Positions 20,927 to 29,992 of a DNA stretch of 64,000 nt are shown here, piece by piece; positions within the stretch are counted from its first letter, which is position 1; the number at the start of each line of letters is the position of its first letter. The translations under genes were made by a program, and so were the position numbers. The notes under the pieces are model-generated. The model worked only from the letters and a program-made list of their open reading frames with translations, was not told where the DNA came from and ran no database searches. Source of the DNA: Arthrobacter sp. Hiyo8. GTDB lineage: Bacteria; Actinomycetota; Actinomycetes; Actinomycetales; Micrococcaceae. The stretch lies in the NCBI GenBank assembly GCA_001549895.1, contig AP014720.1:62001-126000 (forward strand), written 5' to 3'.

Positions 20927-20947
20927 GAACGGTCAGTCACGTTTTAG
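20927..20947 (+). repeat. Tn3-III left inverted repeat (inner part)
   Basis: agaacggtcagtcacgttttag-type sequence, inverted against ctaaacgtgactgaccgttcc at 24851-24871. One T more here. The outer 17 bp do not match the right repeat. A further partial copy, agaacggtcactcacg, lies near 24813-24828. Confidence 0.7.
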
Positions 20948-21535
20948 CGGCTTGTTTTGGGCTTTGGTCGATTTGAGGGCTTGCCAGGGTGAGTGTTTTG
21001 TGGACGACGCCGATTGATATGCCGAGGTTGTTGGCGATGGTTCTGATGGACTCGCCGCGTTCGCGTCGCGCCAGGATGGCAGCTCGTTTGTCGTCGTCAA
21101 CCACGGGGCGTCGACCTCCGACACGGCCGTTCCGGCGGGCGGCCTCCAGGCCGTTCTTGGTTTTGGCTGAGATATCGCGGCGGCGGTCTTCTGACAGGGC
21201 CAGGGCGATATCGAGGATGAAGGAACGCTGGGTGTGTTCGCCGGCGGCGATCCCGGCGAGGACTTTGACGGCGATGCCGTGTTGGAACAGGTCGTTCAGG
21301 ACGATGAGGCCTTCGAGGAGGTTGCGTCCGAGTCGGTCGACTTCGTGGATGGCGAGCATTCCTCCGGAGGTACTTGCGAGATTGCTTCCAGCAGGACCGG
21401 CCGGTCCTTGGTTGCCAGTTTGCCGCTGGCTTTTTCTTCGAAGACTTTCCAGCAGATCGGCTCCAGTGCATTGTGCTGCCGGGCGGTGTTCTGTTTATCG
21501 GTACTGACCCGGACCAGGCCGACGAGGATTGACAT
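20937..21535 (-). pseudogene. tnpR: Tn3-III serine resolvase (one frameshift)
   Basis: N-terminal MSILVGLVRVSTDKQNTARQ contains the catalytic Ser (RVSTDKQ). The frame breaks near 21362 at QVPP, and the rest (LAIHEVDRLGRNLLEGL, DIALALSEDRRRDISAKTKNG) continues in the next frame. It ends with a C-terminal helix-turn-helix (RGESIRTIANNLGISIGVVHKTL). The joined length of ~198 residues is normal for a Tn3-type resolvase that resolves cointegrates at res. It lies downstream of tnpA in the same orientation. Confidence 0.82.
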
Positions 21536-21550
21536 GCGCGTTACCTATTC

Positions 21551-21683
21551 GTTCATCAAACATTGTTTTCAACCATGATGAACACTACTAGTTGATGAAC
21601 GGCCAGATGAACGTTCGGTGGTGTGTTTCGTGTCCTTGCGGGCCGGGGCGTGGTGGTGTTCGGGAGACGATCGTTTGATGAAC
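21551..21683. promoter_or_regulatory. Candidate res site between tnpA and tnpR of Tn3-III
   Basis: Five copies of a GTTCATCA/TGATGAAC word: gttcatcaa at 21551, atgatgaac near 21575-21583, gttgatgaac 21591-21600, agatgaac 21605-21612, tttgatgaac 21674-21683. Arrays of paired 12-bp half-sites upstream of tnpR are what res sites look like. The subsite pairing is not worked out. Confidence 0.5.
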
Positions 21684-21705
21684 AGATGGAGAGCCTCGAT
21701 GCTGG

Positions 21706-24700
21706 TCATGTCTCGTCGTCTTCATCGGCGTCAGGATCGCGTAGGTCGCGGATCGTGCCGGGCGGGAGTTCAGGTGCAGTGAAGGCGTACGTTCCGTGGA
21801 CGCCAAGGTGGGAGTGGACGAACGGTGACAGACGTGCGACGTCTTCATCCTTGATCGGGTACCCTGAGCCTGGAGGCTGGTGACTGCGGCGTCGAGGTAG
21901 CGGGTCGTCCACAGCGTGACACAGTTCAAGACGAGGCCAAGGGCTCCGAGCTGGTTTTCCAGGCCGCGTTCGTAGTGGTGATAGAGCTCGCCTTTCTTGC
22001 CATGGCAGATCTTGCGAGCCAGGGAATGGCGGTTTTCCTGGAGATTCCGGATGTCTTTGATGTCGCGGCGGTAGGACTCGTCGGTGTCGATGTAGCTGAG
22101 GATGTGCAGCGTCTTGAAGATCCGACCATAGGAGGCGATCGCTTCGCCGAGGGCAGTGGGATGGCCGTCACGTTGGAGCATCGCCACGACGTCGTAGGCG
22201 CGCACCGCACCGGTATAGATCGAGGCTGTCACCCGCAGGATGTCTTCCCAGTTCCTGCCGATCTTGGTCAAGTCGACACGCCCGCGCACGAAAGTGTTCA
22301 GCTGGCCGTAGTCGGCGCCCTGTTGATGCGCCAGCCTTTTTGGTCAGGCAAGTCTGCGAGAGCGGGCCGGTACGAGATGCCCAGGAGGGCCAGGAGCCCG
22401 AAGACGAGGTCGCTGTAGGATCCGGTGTCGGTGACGACGATTTCGGGTAGTTCGCCGCCGTCGAGGCCGAAGATGACGTCGACCATGTGCAGTGAGTCGC
22501 GGATCGTTCCGGAGACGACTTTGGCGCCGCGGCCCATGCCGCGGTCGTTGATGGCGTTGAGCCAGGTCATGCCCCGTTTGGAACCGAAGTACTTGCGGTT
22601 GGGACGCGCGAAGGTGGCAGGGACAGGGACGACGAAACGCATGCCGTCGACAGCGGCAACCATGCCGCCGCCCCAAGCCTGCGCCAAAGGGAGGGCAGCT
22701 TGGGCGTCAACAAGCGGGGTGTTGGCTGCTGAGAGAGTCTCTGGGCGGAAGTAGTTCTGGTAGACGTGTGAGAGCCTGGATCGTTCCAAGGCCGGGGTTC
22801 CCTTGCTCGCGATTGGACGGTACCCGACGTTCAGCGAGTGGGCTGTCAGGCATGCCGCGACCGACACCGGTAGGTCTGTCATCCGTGACCGTGACCCAGA
22901 CGCTGCGGTGAAGGCCTCTTGCAGCTGCGGTACCCAATTCATGACCTCGAGGATCGCTTCGGGAATCTCAACGCGTGGCAACATCGCGGTGGTGCGGGTC
23001 CTCAGATCCACTAAAGACGGCGGTTCCTCAACAGCTCTGAGACCCGTCAAGTGAATCTTTCCATCTTCATCAATGCGTGCGTCGGGATTAGCGACCAGTC
23101 TTCCTCCGACCCTGCGCAAAGTCTCATCGAGGGCATCGGCGTGTTCTACCAGCAATGTTTCCGGGGACGCGGGAAGCCCGAGTGCGGTCAACGTTTCTGC
23201 GCGCATGCCCTGCCACCGTTCACCGTCTAAGAGCGCGGCTTGGGGGTTACGCCACCGCGTGGACGCCTCGGCGAAAACTTCCCGCCGTTTAAGACAGCGC
23301 CAGAATCGTTCCAGAACGCACAAGGCATACGCGTGCCGGTTGACCGCCCCGGCCTCGTAGACGGGACTGCCGAACACCAGGTGTTTCCACGACCCACTCA
23401 CAACACCGGCATCGATTAGATCCCCTGGAATCAACGGCGCGGATAAGCGGCTGCGATGAGCAAGAACCCTGGCAATGCTGTCATCGCTGCCAGGACCTGC
23501 GCGCCTTCGGCGTTTGCCCCGAATTCGATGACCTCGGTCAGGACCTTCAAAAAACCCGACACAGTCGGGAAACGCTTAACCAGTTCAGAACGCCAATCAT
23601 CGCCGGCATCTGCATCCGCTGGTGGCACTTCTTCGTTGACCACAGCCAGCGCCGCACGCAACTGATCACGCGAGACAACGTCCTCGATAGCGCTCCAGAT
23701 CTGCTCGAGTCTCACCGTTCCGTCGGTTCCGCTCCACCCTCCGCAGCAAACAACGCCTCCACAGCCACAGCAAGGCGAGCAGAGGCTTTCGCCAAACGCG
23801 GATGCTTACGGAGCCGGTCCTTATCGGATGCGTTACGTGCCTTAGCCAGCAGCTCGGTGGTCATCAACAGATCCAGTAGCTCCAAAGCATCATCGATCGC
23901 CTTGCCCTCCACATGCCGCACCGTGGCCAGCAATGTAGCGACCCGACGGGCAGGCGGGTGGCGGCGCAACATCGAAGCATCCGCACGCATCCCATACTTC
24001 ACCAACTCAACCAACCGCTGAGACGGGACCCTGGCCTCTAAATCAACCCGTGCGAAGCCGAACCCAGCGATTTCGGCCACCAAATCCAAGGCCTTGATGA
24101 TCGTCGGCCCCGATGCGCGCGGGACCACGCCCTTGCGCCATCGTTCCAGATCAGACACCCGCGAGCCCGGTGCGACTTCCACCAGCCGGTCCAGGACACG
24201 TCGCTGATCAACCGTTACCAACGACGCCAACGCGCCCCACAACCGCTCAGTGGCTTCCTTGCGAACCCGAGCGACCAGACGCGCCAACGTGGACACACCA
24301 GGTAGCAGCACTCTGCGCTGACGCAGCCACACCACCCCGTCGCTGAAGATCCCCTTCGGGCCATCTCCCGAGGTCCACGCACGCGCGGCCGCCCACTCAG
24401 TGAAGTCAGCCTCCGCAGCGGAGAAATCCCGCCACCCATCCGCCTCACGAATTAGCAGCTGATGCTCGAATAACGTAGTCCGCCGCTCGAGATACTTTTT
24501 AACGACCGACGGATCACCAATCCCTAATTGCCCGGCCACGAAATCCAGGACAACCACCGGCACATCTAACGGGTCCTCCAAAAACGTCCCGAGCCACCGG
24601 GCAGTCACCAGCTGCAACGCGAACCCGAGCCGAGAGTACTCACCCCGACGACCAGCGACCAAGACCAAATCCGCATCATCGAGAAAGAACACACGCTCCA

Positions 24701-24776
24701 AATCAGCCCGCGCCGGCACGCCGGCGAAACGCCCAAACGCGGCAGCCTCATCATCAGTCAGGAACTCAACCGGCAC
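21706..24776 (-). pseudogene. tnpA: Tn3-III transposase, split over five reading frames
   Basis: Segments 24776-23712, 23715-23431, 23434-22298, 22289-~21870 and ~21870-21706 join into a ~1000-residue Tn3 transposase. Start MPVEFLTDDEAAAFGRF; DUF4158-like N-terminus; catalytic core pieces WGGGMVAAVDGMRFVV (Asp) and EIVVTDTGSYSDLVFGLL (Asp); and NRHSLARKICHGKKGELYHHY near the Glu region. Each junction is the same type (downstream frame one base back), as single-base deletions would give. The first two are exact 4-bp stop-start overlaps (GTGA, TTGA). A single ORF is the family norm. Confidence 0.85.
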
Positions 24777-24850
24777 TCAGCCAATCTAAACCACCCCAGC
24801 CCGACACGCATCAGAACGGTCACTCACGCCAAGAACGACCAACGAGCACT

Positions 24851-24888
24851 CTAAACGTGACTGACCGTTCCATTGCGGCTCAGCCCCC
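24851..24888 (-). repeat. Tn3-III right terminal inverted repeat (38 bp)
   Basis: Read inwards from 24888 it begins GGGGGCTGAGCCGCAATGG and ends with the shared GAACGGTCAGTCACGTTTAG block. The 38-bp length and leading G run are standard for Tn3-family ends. Confidence 0.75.
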
Positions 24889-25042
24889 TAGTCTTCGGGC
24901 CGGTCCCAGGAGTCCGGTCGGCTGGGTAGTCCAGGGCGTACGTCAGTCGCACCCATTGAAGGGCGTCGCCGATGTCGTTGTGGTCGTCGGGTAGGACTTC
25001 ACCTTCCACTGCTTTGCCGCGGGTGTGCTCGATACCAGCCAT
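24889..25042 (-). pseudogene. Unknown small gene truncated by Tn3-III
   Basis: ATG 25042 with a good AAGGAAA ribosome site opens MAGIEHTRGKAVEGEVLPDD, then HNDIGDALQWVRLTYALDYP. The frame reaches the Tn3-III right end at 24888, so the 3' part is probably lost or displaced. It lies in the gap between two transposon ends. No family is recognised. Confidence 0.3.
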
Positions 25043-25069
25043 GATTTTCCTTGCTCGCTCCCCTCCCAG

Positions 25070-25111
25070 GGGGGTCGCCGTAATATCGGGGAAAAATCGG
25101 GCGGATATGGC
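25070..25111 (+). repeat. Tn3 terminal inverted repeat, probable right end of Tn3A
   Basis: Begins GGGGGTCGCCGTAATATCGG and matches the Tn3B end (6701-6742, reversed) with four mismatches over 42 bp. The outer end faces left, so the transposon body lies to the right, toward the Tn3A transposase C-terminus at 36818. In the pre-inversion map it closes Tn3A. Confidence 0.65.
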
Positions 25112-25212
25112 TTAGCCCACCTGAAGCTGCCTAGCACGCCAACCCTATGGGCGTCGCAGTCTCGTAGTTTCATGGGACGCAGGCCGGGACCTCGATGCAG
25201 GATATTCGAGTA

Positions 25213-25556
25213 TCAATACCAGGGATCCGGAATTTGTCCTGCATGGCCGAGCAGGCGGCAAGCCATAGGCCCGCGGGTCGGTTCAAAGGCCGTGATCTCG
25301 TACCGGGCTAGTCCGGCGCGGAAAAACGGGTCATTCCTAATGAGATTCAGCAGTCCTTCACGGCTTGTTCCCTTCGCCAGAATGACGCCCCGTTTCTCGG
25401 GATCATTGGACCCGAAGCGAGGAAGTCACCGGATTGGAAGTGCTCGTCAAGCCAAGAACGATGATCCGCCAGATGTTCCTCGATCTCCGGTAGCGGAACC
25501 GTGTACGTAAGTGTGATCACGAAACTCACGGTCTGGTCCTCGTTGGTGTCCCCCAT
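25213..25556 (-). pseudogene. YciI-like protein (one frameshift)
   Basis: Opens MGDTNEDQTVSFVITLTYT, with LADHRSWLDEHFQSGDFLASG, the YciI ferredoxin-like core with the conserved His and Asp. After GPMIPR the frame slips near 25400, and the expected continuation (GVILAKGTSREGLLNLIRND, AGLARYEITAFEP) is in the next frame, ending at 25213. The joined length of ~115 residues is normal for the family. YciI-like proteins are putative small enzymes of unclear reaction. It lies just inside the putative Tn3A end. Confidence 0.7.
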
Positions 25557-25751
25557 GATGCCGTTTCCCTCCGAAGGTGTAGATCAGGCGATCCTATCCG
25601 AGGCGACGTTGGCTAACGTCATGGACACTTCGCAGTCGCACCGATGGCAGAAAACGAACTTTATTGTGTCGTAGGGATCGGGTTTTGGTCTTTCTGCGGC
25701 ACTCTTTGGCCTGTCTTCTGCAGGGTCATCGTAGGGTCGGCGTCGCGGTGG

Positions 25752-26340
25752 TCAGGAGCGCTCGGGTTTGAGGCTGGTTGTTTTGATGTTGCGGTAGATG
25801 GTCATGGGGGTAACGGCGCAGGACTGGGCGATTTCGGCCATGGTGAATTGCTGTGCGTCGTACATGCGCTGGGCTTTGTTGATGAGCTCGGGGTCATTTT
25901 GGGTTTGCGTCCGCCTTTGCTTCCCCTGGCGCGGGCCGCTATCAGGCCGGTCTGGGTGCGTTCGCGGATGAGTGCGGCTTCGTATTCGGCCATGAGCGCG
26001 AACATCCCGAAGACGAGTTTGCCGTGCGCGGTAGTGGTGTCCACGATTCCGTTGGTGGGTGACTGGACACCGATACCGCGTTCGTCGAGGGTGGTGACGA
26101 TGTCGATGAGGTCACGCAGGTTCCGTCCGAGCCTGTCGATTTTCCAGACGACGAGAGTGTCGCCGTCCCGGAGGTGCTCAAGTGCTTTGTCCAGTCCGGG
26201 CCGTGAGGCCTTGGCGCCGCTGATCGTGTCGGTGTAGATCTTCTGGCAGCCGGCGGCTGTGAGCGCATCTTGTTGCAGGGTGAGGTTTTGGTCGGTGGTG
26301 CTGACCCTGGCGTTAGTTTTGCGGTTTGCGCGTGTCTCAC
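25752..26340 (-). pseudogene. Serine recombinase/resolvase with damaged N-terminus and frameshift
   Basis: Core ARVSTTDQNLTLQQDALTAA (catalytic Ser), DTLVVWKIDRLGRNLRDLID, FGMFALMAEYEAALIRERTQ, and C-terminal Hin-type HTH (FTMAEIAQSCAVTPMTIYRN) in a second frame after GGRKPKMTP (shift near 25900), ending at 25752. At the 5' end QTAKL meets the Ser motif with the expected IGY residues and frame missing, as a deletion of about 7-8 bp would give. It is probably inactive. A second recombinase lies immediately upstream; both may be resolvases of Tn3A or relics of other elements. Confidence 0.72.
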
Positions 26341-26351
26341 GCACTCCCTGA

Positions 26352-26923
26352 TCACGCGATCGGCGTCGCGCGCTGGATGGCCCGGTAAACCGTGGACCGG
26401 GCAACTTTGAAGATCTCGGCGATCTCGGTTGTGGTGTGCTCTCCAGCCCGATGGAGGGCGACTAGATGGGCCTCTTGGGATTTGGAGAGCTTGGGCTTCT
26501 TGCCCCGGAGCTTGCCTTTTGCCTTCGCAACGGCCATGCCCTCGCGGGTTCGGGCGCGGATGAGGTCGGCTTCAAACTCAGCGACCATGCCCAGGACGTT
26601 GAACAGGAGCTTGCCCACCGGGTCGTTGGGGTCATAGATGCTTCCACCGAGGTTCAGACTCACTCCCTTGCGGGTGAGTTCATCGGCGATGTCCCGCGCA
26701 TCCGGCAGCGACCGCGCCAGCCGGTCGAGCTTGGTGACTACGAGGGTGTCCCCGCCCGGCACGCGGCTAGGGCCTCTCGCAGGCCGGGGCGGTCGCGTTT
26801 CGTGCCGGTGAGACCGTGGTCGACGTAGACCGCGTCGGGGTCAACCCCAGCGGCCGCAAGTGCGTTCCGCTGCGCGGTGAGGTCCTGAGAATTGGTGGAG
26901 CATCTCGCGTAACCGATGAGCAT
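26352..26923 (-). pseudogene. Serine recombinase/resolvase (one frameshift)
   Basis: Starts MLIGYARCSTNSQDLTAQRN (catalytic Ser in RCSTNSQD) at ATG 26923; the upstream in-frame start at 26962 adds nothing conserved. The frame shifts near 26755 (G/C run) and continues GDTLVVTKLDRLARSLPDA, GMVAEFEADLIRARTREGMA, ending in an HTH (HTTTEIAEIFKVARSTVYRAI). The joined length is ~190 residues. It is transcribed toward the putative Tn3A end, as resolvase genes often are. Confidence 0.8.
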
Positions 26924-27265
26924 GGTCAGAACTGTAGCGTTTAGGGCACCTTCACCGGGCAATTTTGGGGGCGGGTCATATGGGAATTTGGCAGGCCCGG
27001 GATCTCGCCACTCTTGAACAGCTCCGGGGCAGCGCCGATATGTCCGGTGGAGGACCGGCTAACGGGCGCGGCTGTCATTATCCAAAGACGGCTGCACGGG
27101 TATCTAAAGTTGCTTGCACGGCCGCTGCGTGTCCATTTGGGGTAATCTGAGCGGAGTGCCTTGCCTATGAGCCAACATTTTCGAATCATGGATCGGCACA
27201 GTGCGTCTTCAGGGTCGGGACCGATATTTGCCGGACGCTTTAGTCTGAATTATCGTGCCGAACTG
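26924..27265. other. Intergenic, no gene seen
   Basis: About 340 bp. Open frames here overlap on both strands without homology-like patterns. It may hold a recombination site for the adjacent resolvase, but I find no convincing repeat array. Confidence 0.4.
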
Positions 27266-28059
27266 TCACGACGGAAACAAAGTCTTGTCTCGGGCTGCCC
27301 AGCAAAACGCGGCCCAGGGGGCGGTGAGGTCGCCTGCTATCCAGATGGGCTCGTTTCTGGTTGGCCTTTTCCGCAACGACCCGATGGACCAGCGACCCAC
27401 TCCGGACAACACCAAAAGGGCGGGTTCGCCAGACGTCGAGGCGATGGATGCTTTCAGAGCCAGCCTGCCGCCGGGGCCTTTGACATATCTGAACCCGAGC
27501 GGAGACAACTGACGCCACGGCAGGCTACTGGCGGTGCGGTATATCATCGTCAACGACCGGAGCCTGAACGCGCATAACGCTAGAATGGCCAACGCTGGGC
27601 CAAGGATAAAAAATTCGCCCAGGGCTGTGAAGCTGGCGGCCCCACTATGGCTGGCAAACAGGGGCAGGCGACTTCTATCGCCCGGGTTGATCAGCAACCC
27701 CACAATGGAACCGTTAGACGCGCTGGCCCCACACGATTCACCTATTGGGACCGTAGCGGTATAAACGGTCTCCCTGACGAAGTAGCGAACGTCAAGGAAA
27801 CAGCTGGCCCTCGATCGTCCTTTACCTCGTGCTGACCGGTGATAGTAGCGTCGACGTGTTCAGTAAATCCGGAATTATGCTGGAGCCAAAGAATCGTCCC
27901 AATAAGGGACGAGGTCACAACGGCCACTATCAGGGTCCAGCATACGGAGCGGCGCCACCGCAAGCGCCGGTCAAGTCCGTTCGCAGCCACGGCAGACGTG
28001 TTCCCAAACGGCAATTCATCGATGGAGACGCCGGCACCATCTTCATAAATTGGATCCAC
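27266..28059 (-). pseudogene. Membrane protein of DUF3592-like architecture (one frameshift)
   Basis: ATG 28059; cytoplasmic start, TM1 near residues 38-60 (CWTLIVAVVTSSLIGTILW), an extracytoplasmic domain (VDATITGQHEVKDDRGPAVS), frameshift near 27750, then TM2 (FFILGPALAILALCAFRL) and a C-terminal domain (PWRQLSPLGFRYVKGPGG ... GEPALLVLSGVGRWSIG). Joined it is ~265 residues. The plan (TM, extracytoplasmic loop, TM, cytoplasmic domain ending in a WL/WI-GD segment) mirrors the gene at 34560-35411, so the two are probably distant paralogues. Function unknown. Confidence 0.55.
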
Positions 28060-28139
28060 TGTTGTGGACCACCCCCATTTTCATGTTTTCATGCTGACAT
28101 AGCCATCGTTCTGGCTGCTACAGCGAAGCATACGCACCA

Positions 28140-28335
28140 AAGGGAATTCTGCCCGGAACAAGTGGCTCGGGATTTCGATTTCGATGGGAACCCGAACATT
28201 AACCCTGCCGCCGTCCACACCCTGGCCGCCGGGGACTGGATCCGCAAAGGATTACCCTTGTGCCTCCTCGGCGCCGGGACAGGGAAATCTCCGCTGTTCA
28301 TCGGCCTCGACACCGCTGCAGGTCACACCAGCATT
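28140..28335 (+). pseudogene. istB: IstB (IS21 helper ATPase) fragment
   Basis: An internal slice of an IstB-like protein: DFDFDGNPNINPAAVHTLAAG, DWIRKGLPLCLLG, then AGTGKSPLFIGLDTAAG, the Walker A loop (missing one residue of the usual GDSGTGKS). No start and no downstream ATPase motifs remain. It is a relic of an IS21-family element. Confidence 0.6.
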
Positions 28336-28473
28336 TGTGTAGGAATTTTCGCTGCGGGCCAACGGGCGTGGGTGTCGCGGTGGGGGACCGGCTTACGGGC
28401 AGCCCCAAAGGGCAATTGCGGCGAAAGGGTACGCCCATGGTGGTGGAAGAGCGACCCGTGCGATAGTTGCGGA

Positions 28474-28821
28474 GTGAAACGGGGGAAATGGGTTGCAGGC
28501 GGGGCCCTCGGCGCGGTCATTGTCGTCGCGCTCGTTGTAGTGGGGGTTCGGGTCTGGGACGTCCATCAGATGACCTCTGACTGGGCGCTCTGGCCAAAGG
28601 AGGTGCCGTCGAAGGTCCAGTTCGCCAATCGTGACTACAAATGCGGGGCGAACCCGATGCCGAACACGCACTCTCTCGACGGATTGACCAAACGGGGAAA
28701 GACCGCGGGCGGAGCTGACATCTACTCAGCGTCGCCGGGAACACAAAGCGGCACAGCGACTTGGATCGTGATCATGACGGGCCAAGCCACCTACACCTGC
28801 GATCTCATGGGCGGCCCGTAA
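28474..28821 (+). CDS. Small membrane-anchored protein of unknown function
   Basis: GTG 28474 gives 115 residues: VKRGKWVAGGALGAVIVVAL, a basic start then a single TM helix, then an exported domain with two Cys (YKCGANPMPN..., ATYTCDLMGGP) that could pair, rich in Gly/Ser/Thr. The in-frame extension upstream to 27829 runs through the IstB relic and is rejected. A perfect hairpin lies 78 bp after the stop. No family is recognised. Confidence 0.55.
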   Translation: MKRGKWVAGGALGAVIVVALVVVGVRVWDVHQMTSDWALWPKEVPSKVQFANRDYKCGANPMPNTHSLDGLTKRGKTAGGADIYSASPGTQSGTATWIVIMTGQATYTCDLMGGP

Positions 28822-28899
28822 CCGCAGCTGCGCAAATCCCAACATGTCTGGTGAGAGATCCCTCACCGAGATAGCTGCAGCCGAAAGAAATTGTTCCCG

Positions 28900-28926
28900 C
28901 CAATAGAAGCCCACTGCTTCTATTGG
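28900..28926. terminator. Perfect 11-bp hairpin
   Basis: ccaatagaagc-ccact-gcttctattgg: 11-bp perfect stem with a 5-nt loop. It follows the gene ending at 28821 and precedes the one starting at 29040. It lacks a T tract on either side and has an A/T-rich stem, so it is not a classical terminator; an RNA-processing element or recombination/protein-binding site is also possible. Confidence 0.4.
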
Positions 28927-29039
28927 AAGCCTCTTGCCCCGGCGGTGAGTGTTGACAGCTGCGGGCTATAAGGCATCATCGGTGGTGTGTCGCTGAACGG
29001 GATGAGGGGCGCGCTGCTGTCAGAAATAGGAGCTAACCA

Positions 29040-29513
29040 ATGGTGACGATGATCGGTACAGTGCACTCTATGGGGGGCGAGCCGCCGCGGCTGGAACGGG
29101 TGCTACTGCCGGCGCGGCATGAATTCGAGGTGACGGTCCCGGACGGCTCGGTGGTCCGAGGCTATGTAACCAGCTACGAGGTCTGGGATTCGTTTGTGCG
29201 GGTGAACGTGACTTTCATTGATCGTCCGCGGCGGAGGGAGCACAACGACGACGCGCTCGTTCTACGGCTCTCCGACGGCACATTCGCGAAATCGGTTCAC
29301 GGGAACGGCGGCGGCAGCGACCGCTTCAGCGTCATGGCAACCGCGTTCGCCCGCCCGCTCGGCGCCCAGACTGCGACGCTCGGGCTCGGACGGTACCGGC
29401 GGAGACCCCCCACGCCTAGCATTGTCCAGAACCCGGGAGGCGCCATGCTGCCTGCCCGCGATCCGAGCGAGGAGATGGTTTTCACACAGATCATGGACCT
29501 CTCGCTCCCGTAG
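29040..29513 (+). CDS. Hypothetical protein
   Basis: 157 residues, ATG 29040 with taggag 8-13 bp upstream. The N-terminal half looks like a small beta domain (LLPARHEFEVTVPDGSVVRG, VTSYEVWDSFVRVNVTFID), followed by a Gly-rich middle and a Pro/Arg-rich C-terminal region. There is no signal peptide or TM. An alternative start is ATG 29049. No family recognised. Confidence 0.55.
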   Translation: MVTMIGTVHSMGGEPPRLERVLLPARHEFEVTVPDGSVVRGYVTSYEVWDSFVRVNVTFIDRPRRREHNDDALVLRLSDGTFAKSVHGNGGGSDRFSVMATAFARPLGAQTATLGLGRYRRRPPTPSIVQNPGGAMLPARDPSEEMVFTQIMDLSLP

Positions 29514-29781
29514 CGGCCTGCATAGCGTCCGGTGAAGCATCGGCTTTCGCGCGGCGAGGTGACAGTCAATGCTGCAATAAAATGCCTCCATTTAGCGCTG
29601 AGATTCATACCCGTGAGGTTGTGAACCGATAGCCTCGAAGCGTGCTCCGCGCGCGGCTGCGGCAGCAGCCGCAATCGATAGGGTCGGTGTACCGTCAGGA
29701 ACAAGTCCCCGCGGCGCTGGACATCACGTACCAGAGTCTTCGCCGCACCCAGGGGAGACTCAGCGACTTGTTTGAGGAGAG

Positions 29782-29880
29782 ATGACAACAGTGGGAATCA
29801 CCCCAGGCGCCTTAGTCGCAGTCTTTGTCACCCTGTTCGTGGTCTTTGTCGCGCTGTACGTCGTCCGCCGAAGGAAGTGA
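29782..29880 (+). CDS. 32-residue single-TM peptide
   Basis: ATG 29782 preceded by GAGGAGAG. It reads MTTVGITPGALVAVFVTL, then FVVFVALYVVRRRK and stop: a short polar start, one uninterrupted hydrophobic helix, and a four-residue basic cytoplasmic end. This shape is that of small regulatory or toxin-like membrane peptides. It sits alone between opposing genes. Real coding status is uncertain because of its size. Confidence 0.4.
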   Translation: MTTVGITPGALVAVFVTLFVVFVALYVVRRRK

Positions 29881-29992
29881 CCACTCGGCGGCCAAGCCCC
29901 TCAGCCCGCGTACACAACCTCACGAGGAAGAACAGCTAAGGAAGCTGACTATCCGGAAATTCACTACCGACAGTTTGACCGCGATGGCGGGG

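Larger units (their letters stand above)
20910..24888 (-). mobile_element. Compact Tn3-family transposon (Tn3-III): tnpA, res, tnpR
   Basis: About 4.0 kb. The right end is a 38-bp repeat (24851-24888) that begins GGGGG read inwards. The left end shares its inner ~21 bp (20927-20947), but the outer part has diverged. It encodes only a transposase and a resolvase, both on the minus strand, with a repeat-rich res-like segment between them, and no passenger genes. The transposase differs from Tn3A/B, so this is a separate lineage. Confidence 0.75.

Noticed and set aside
27829..28821. A 330-codon plus-strand frame
   Set aside because: It joins antisense of a membrane gene, an IstB scrap and a real small gene. 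Only the last part (from GTG 28474) looks like a protein with its own start.
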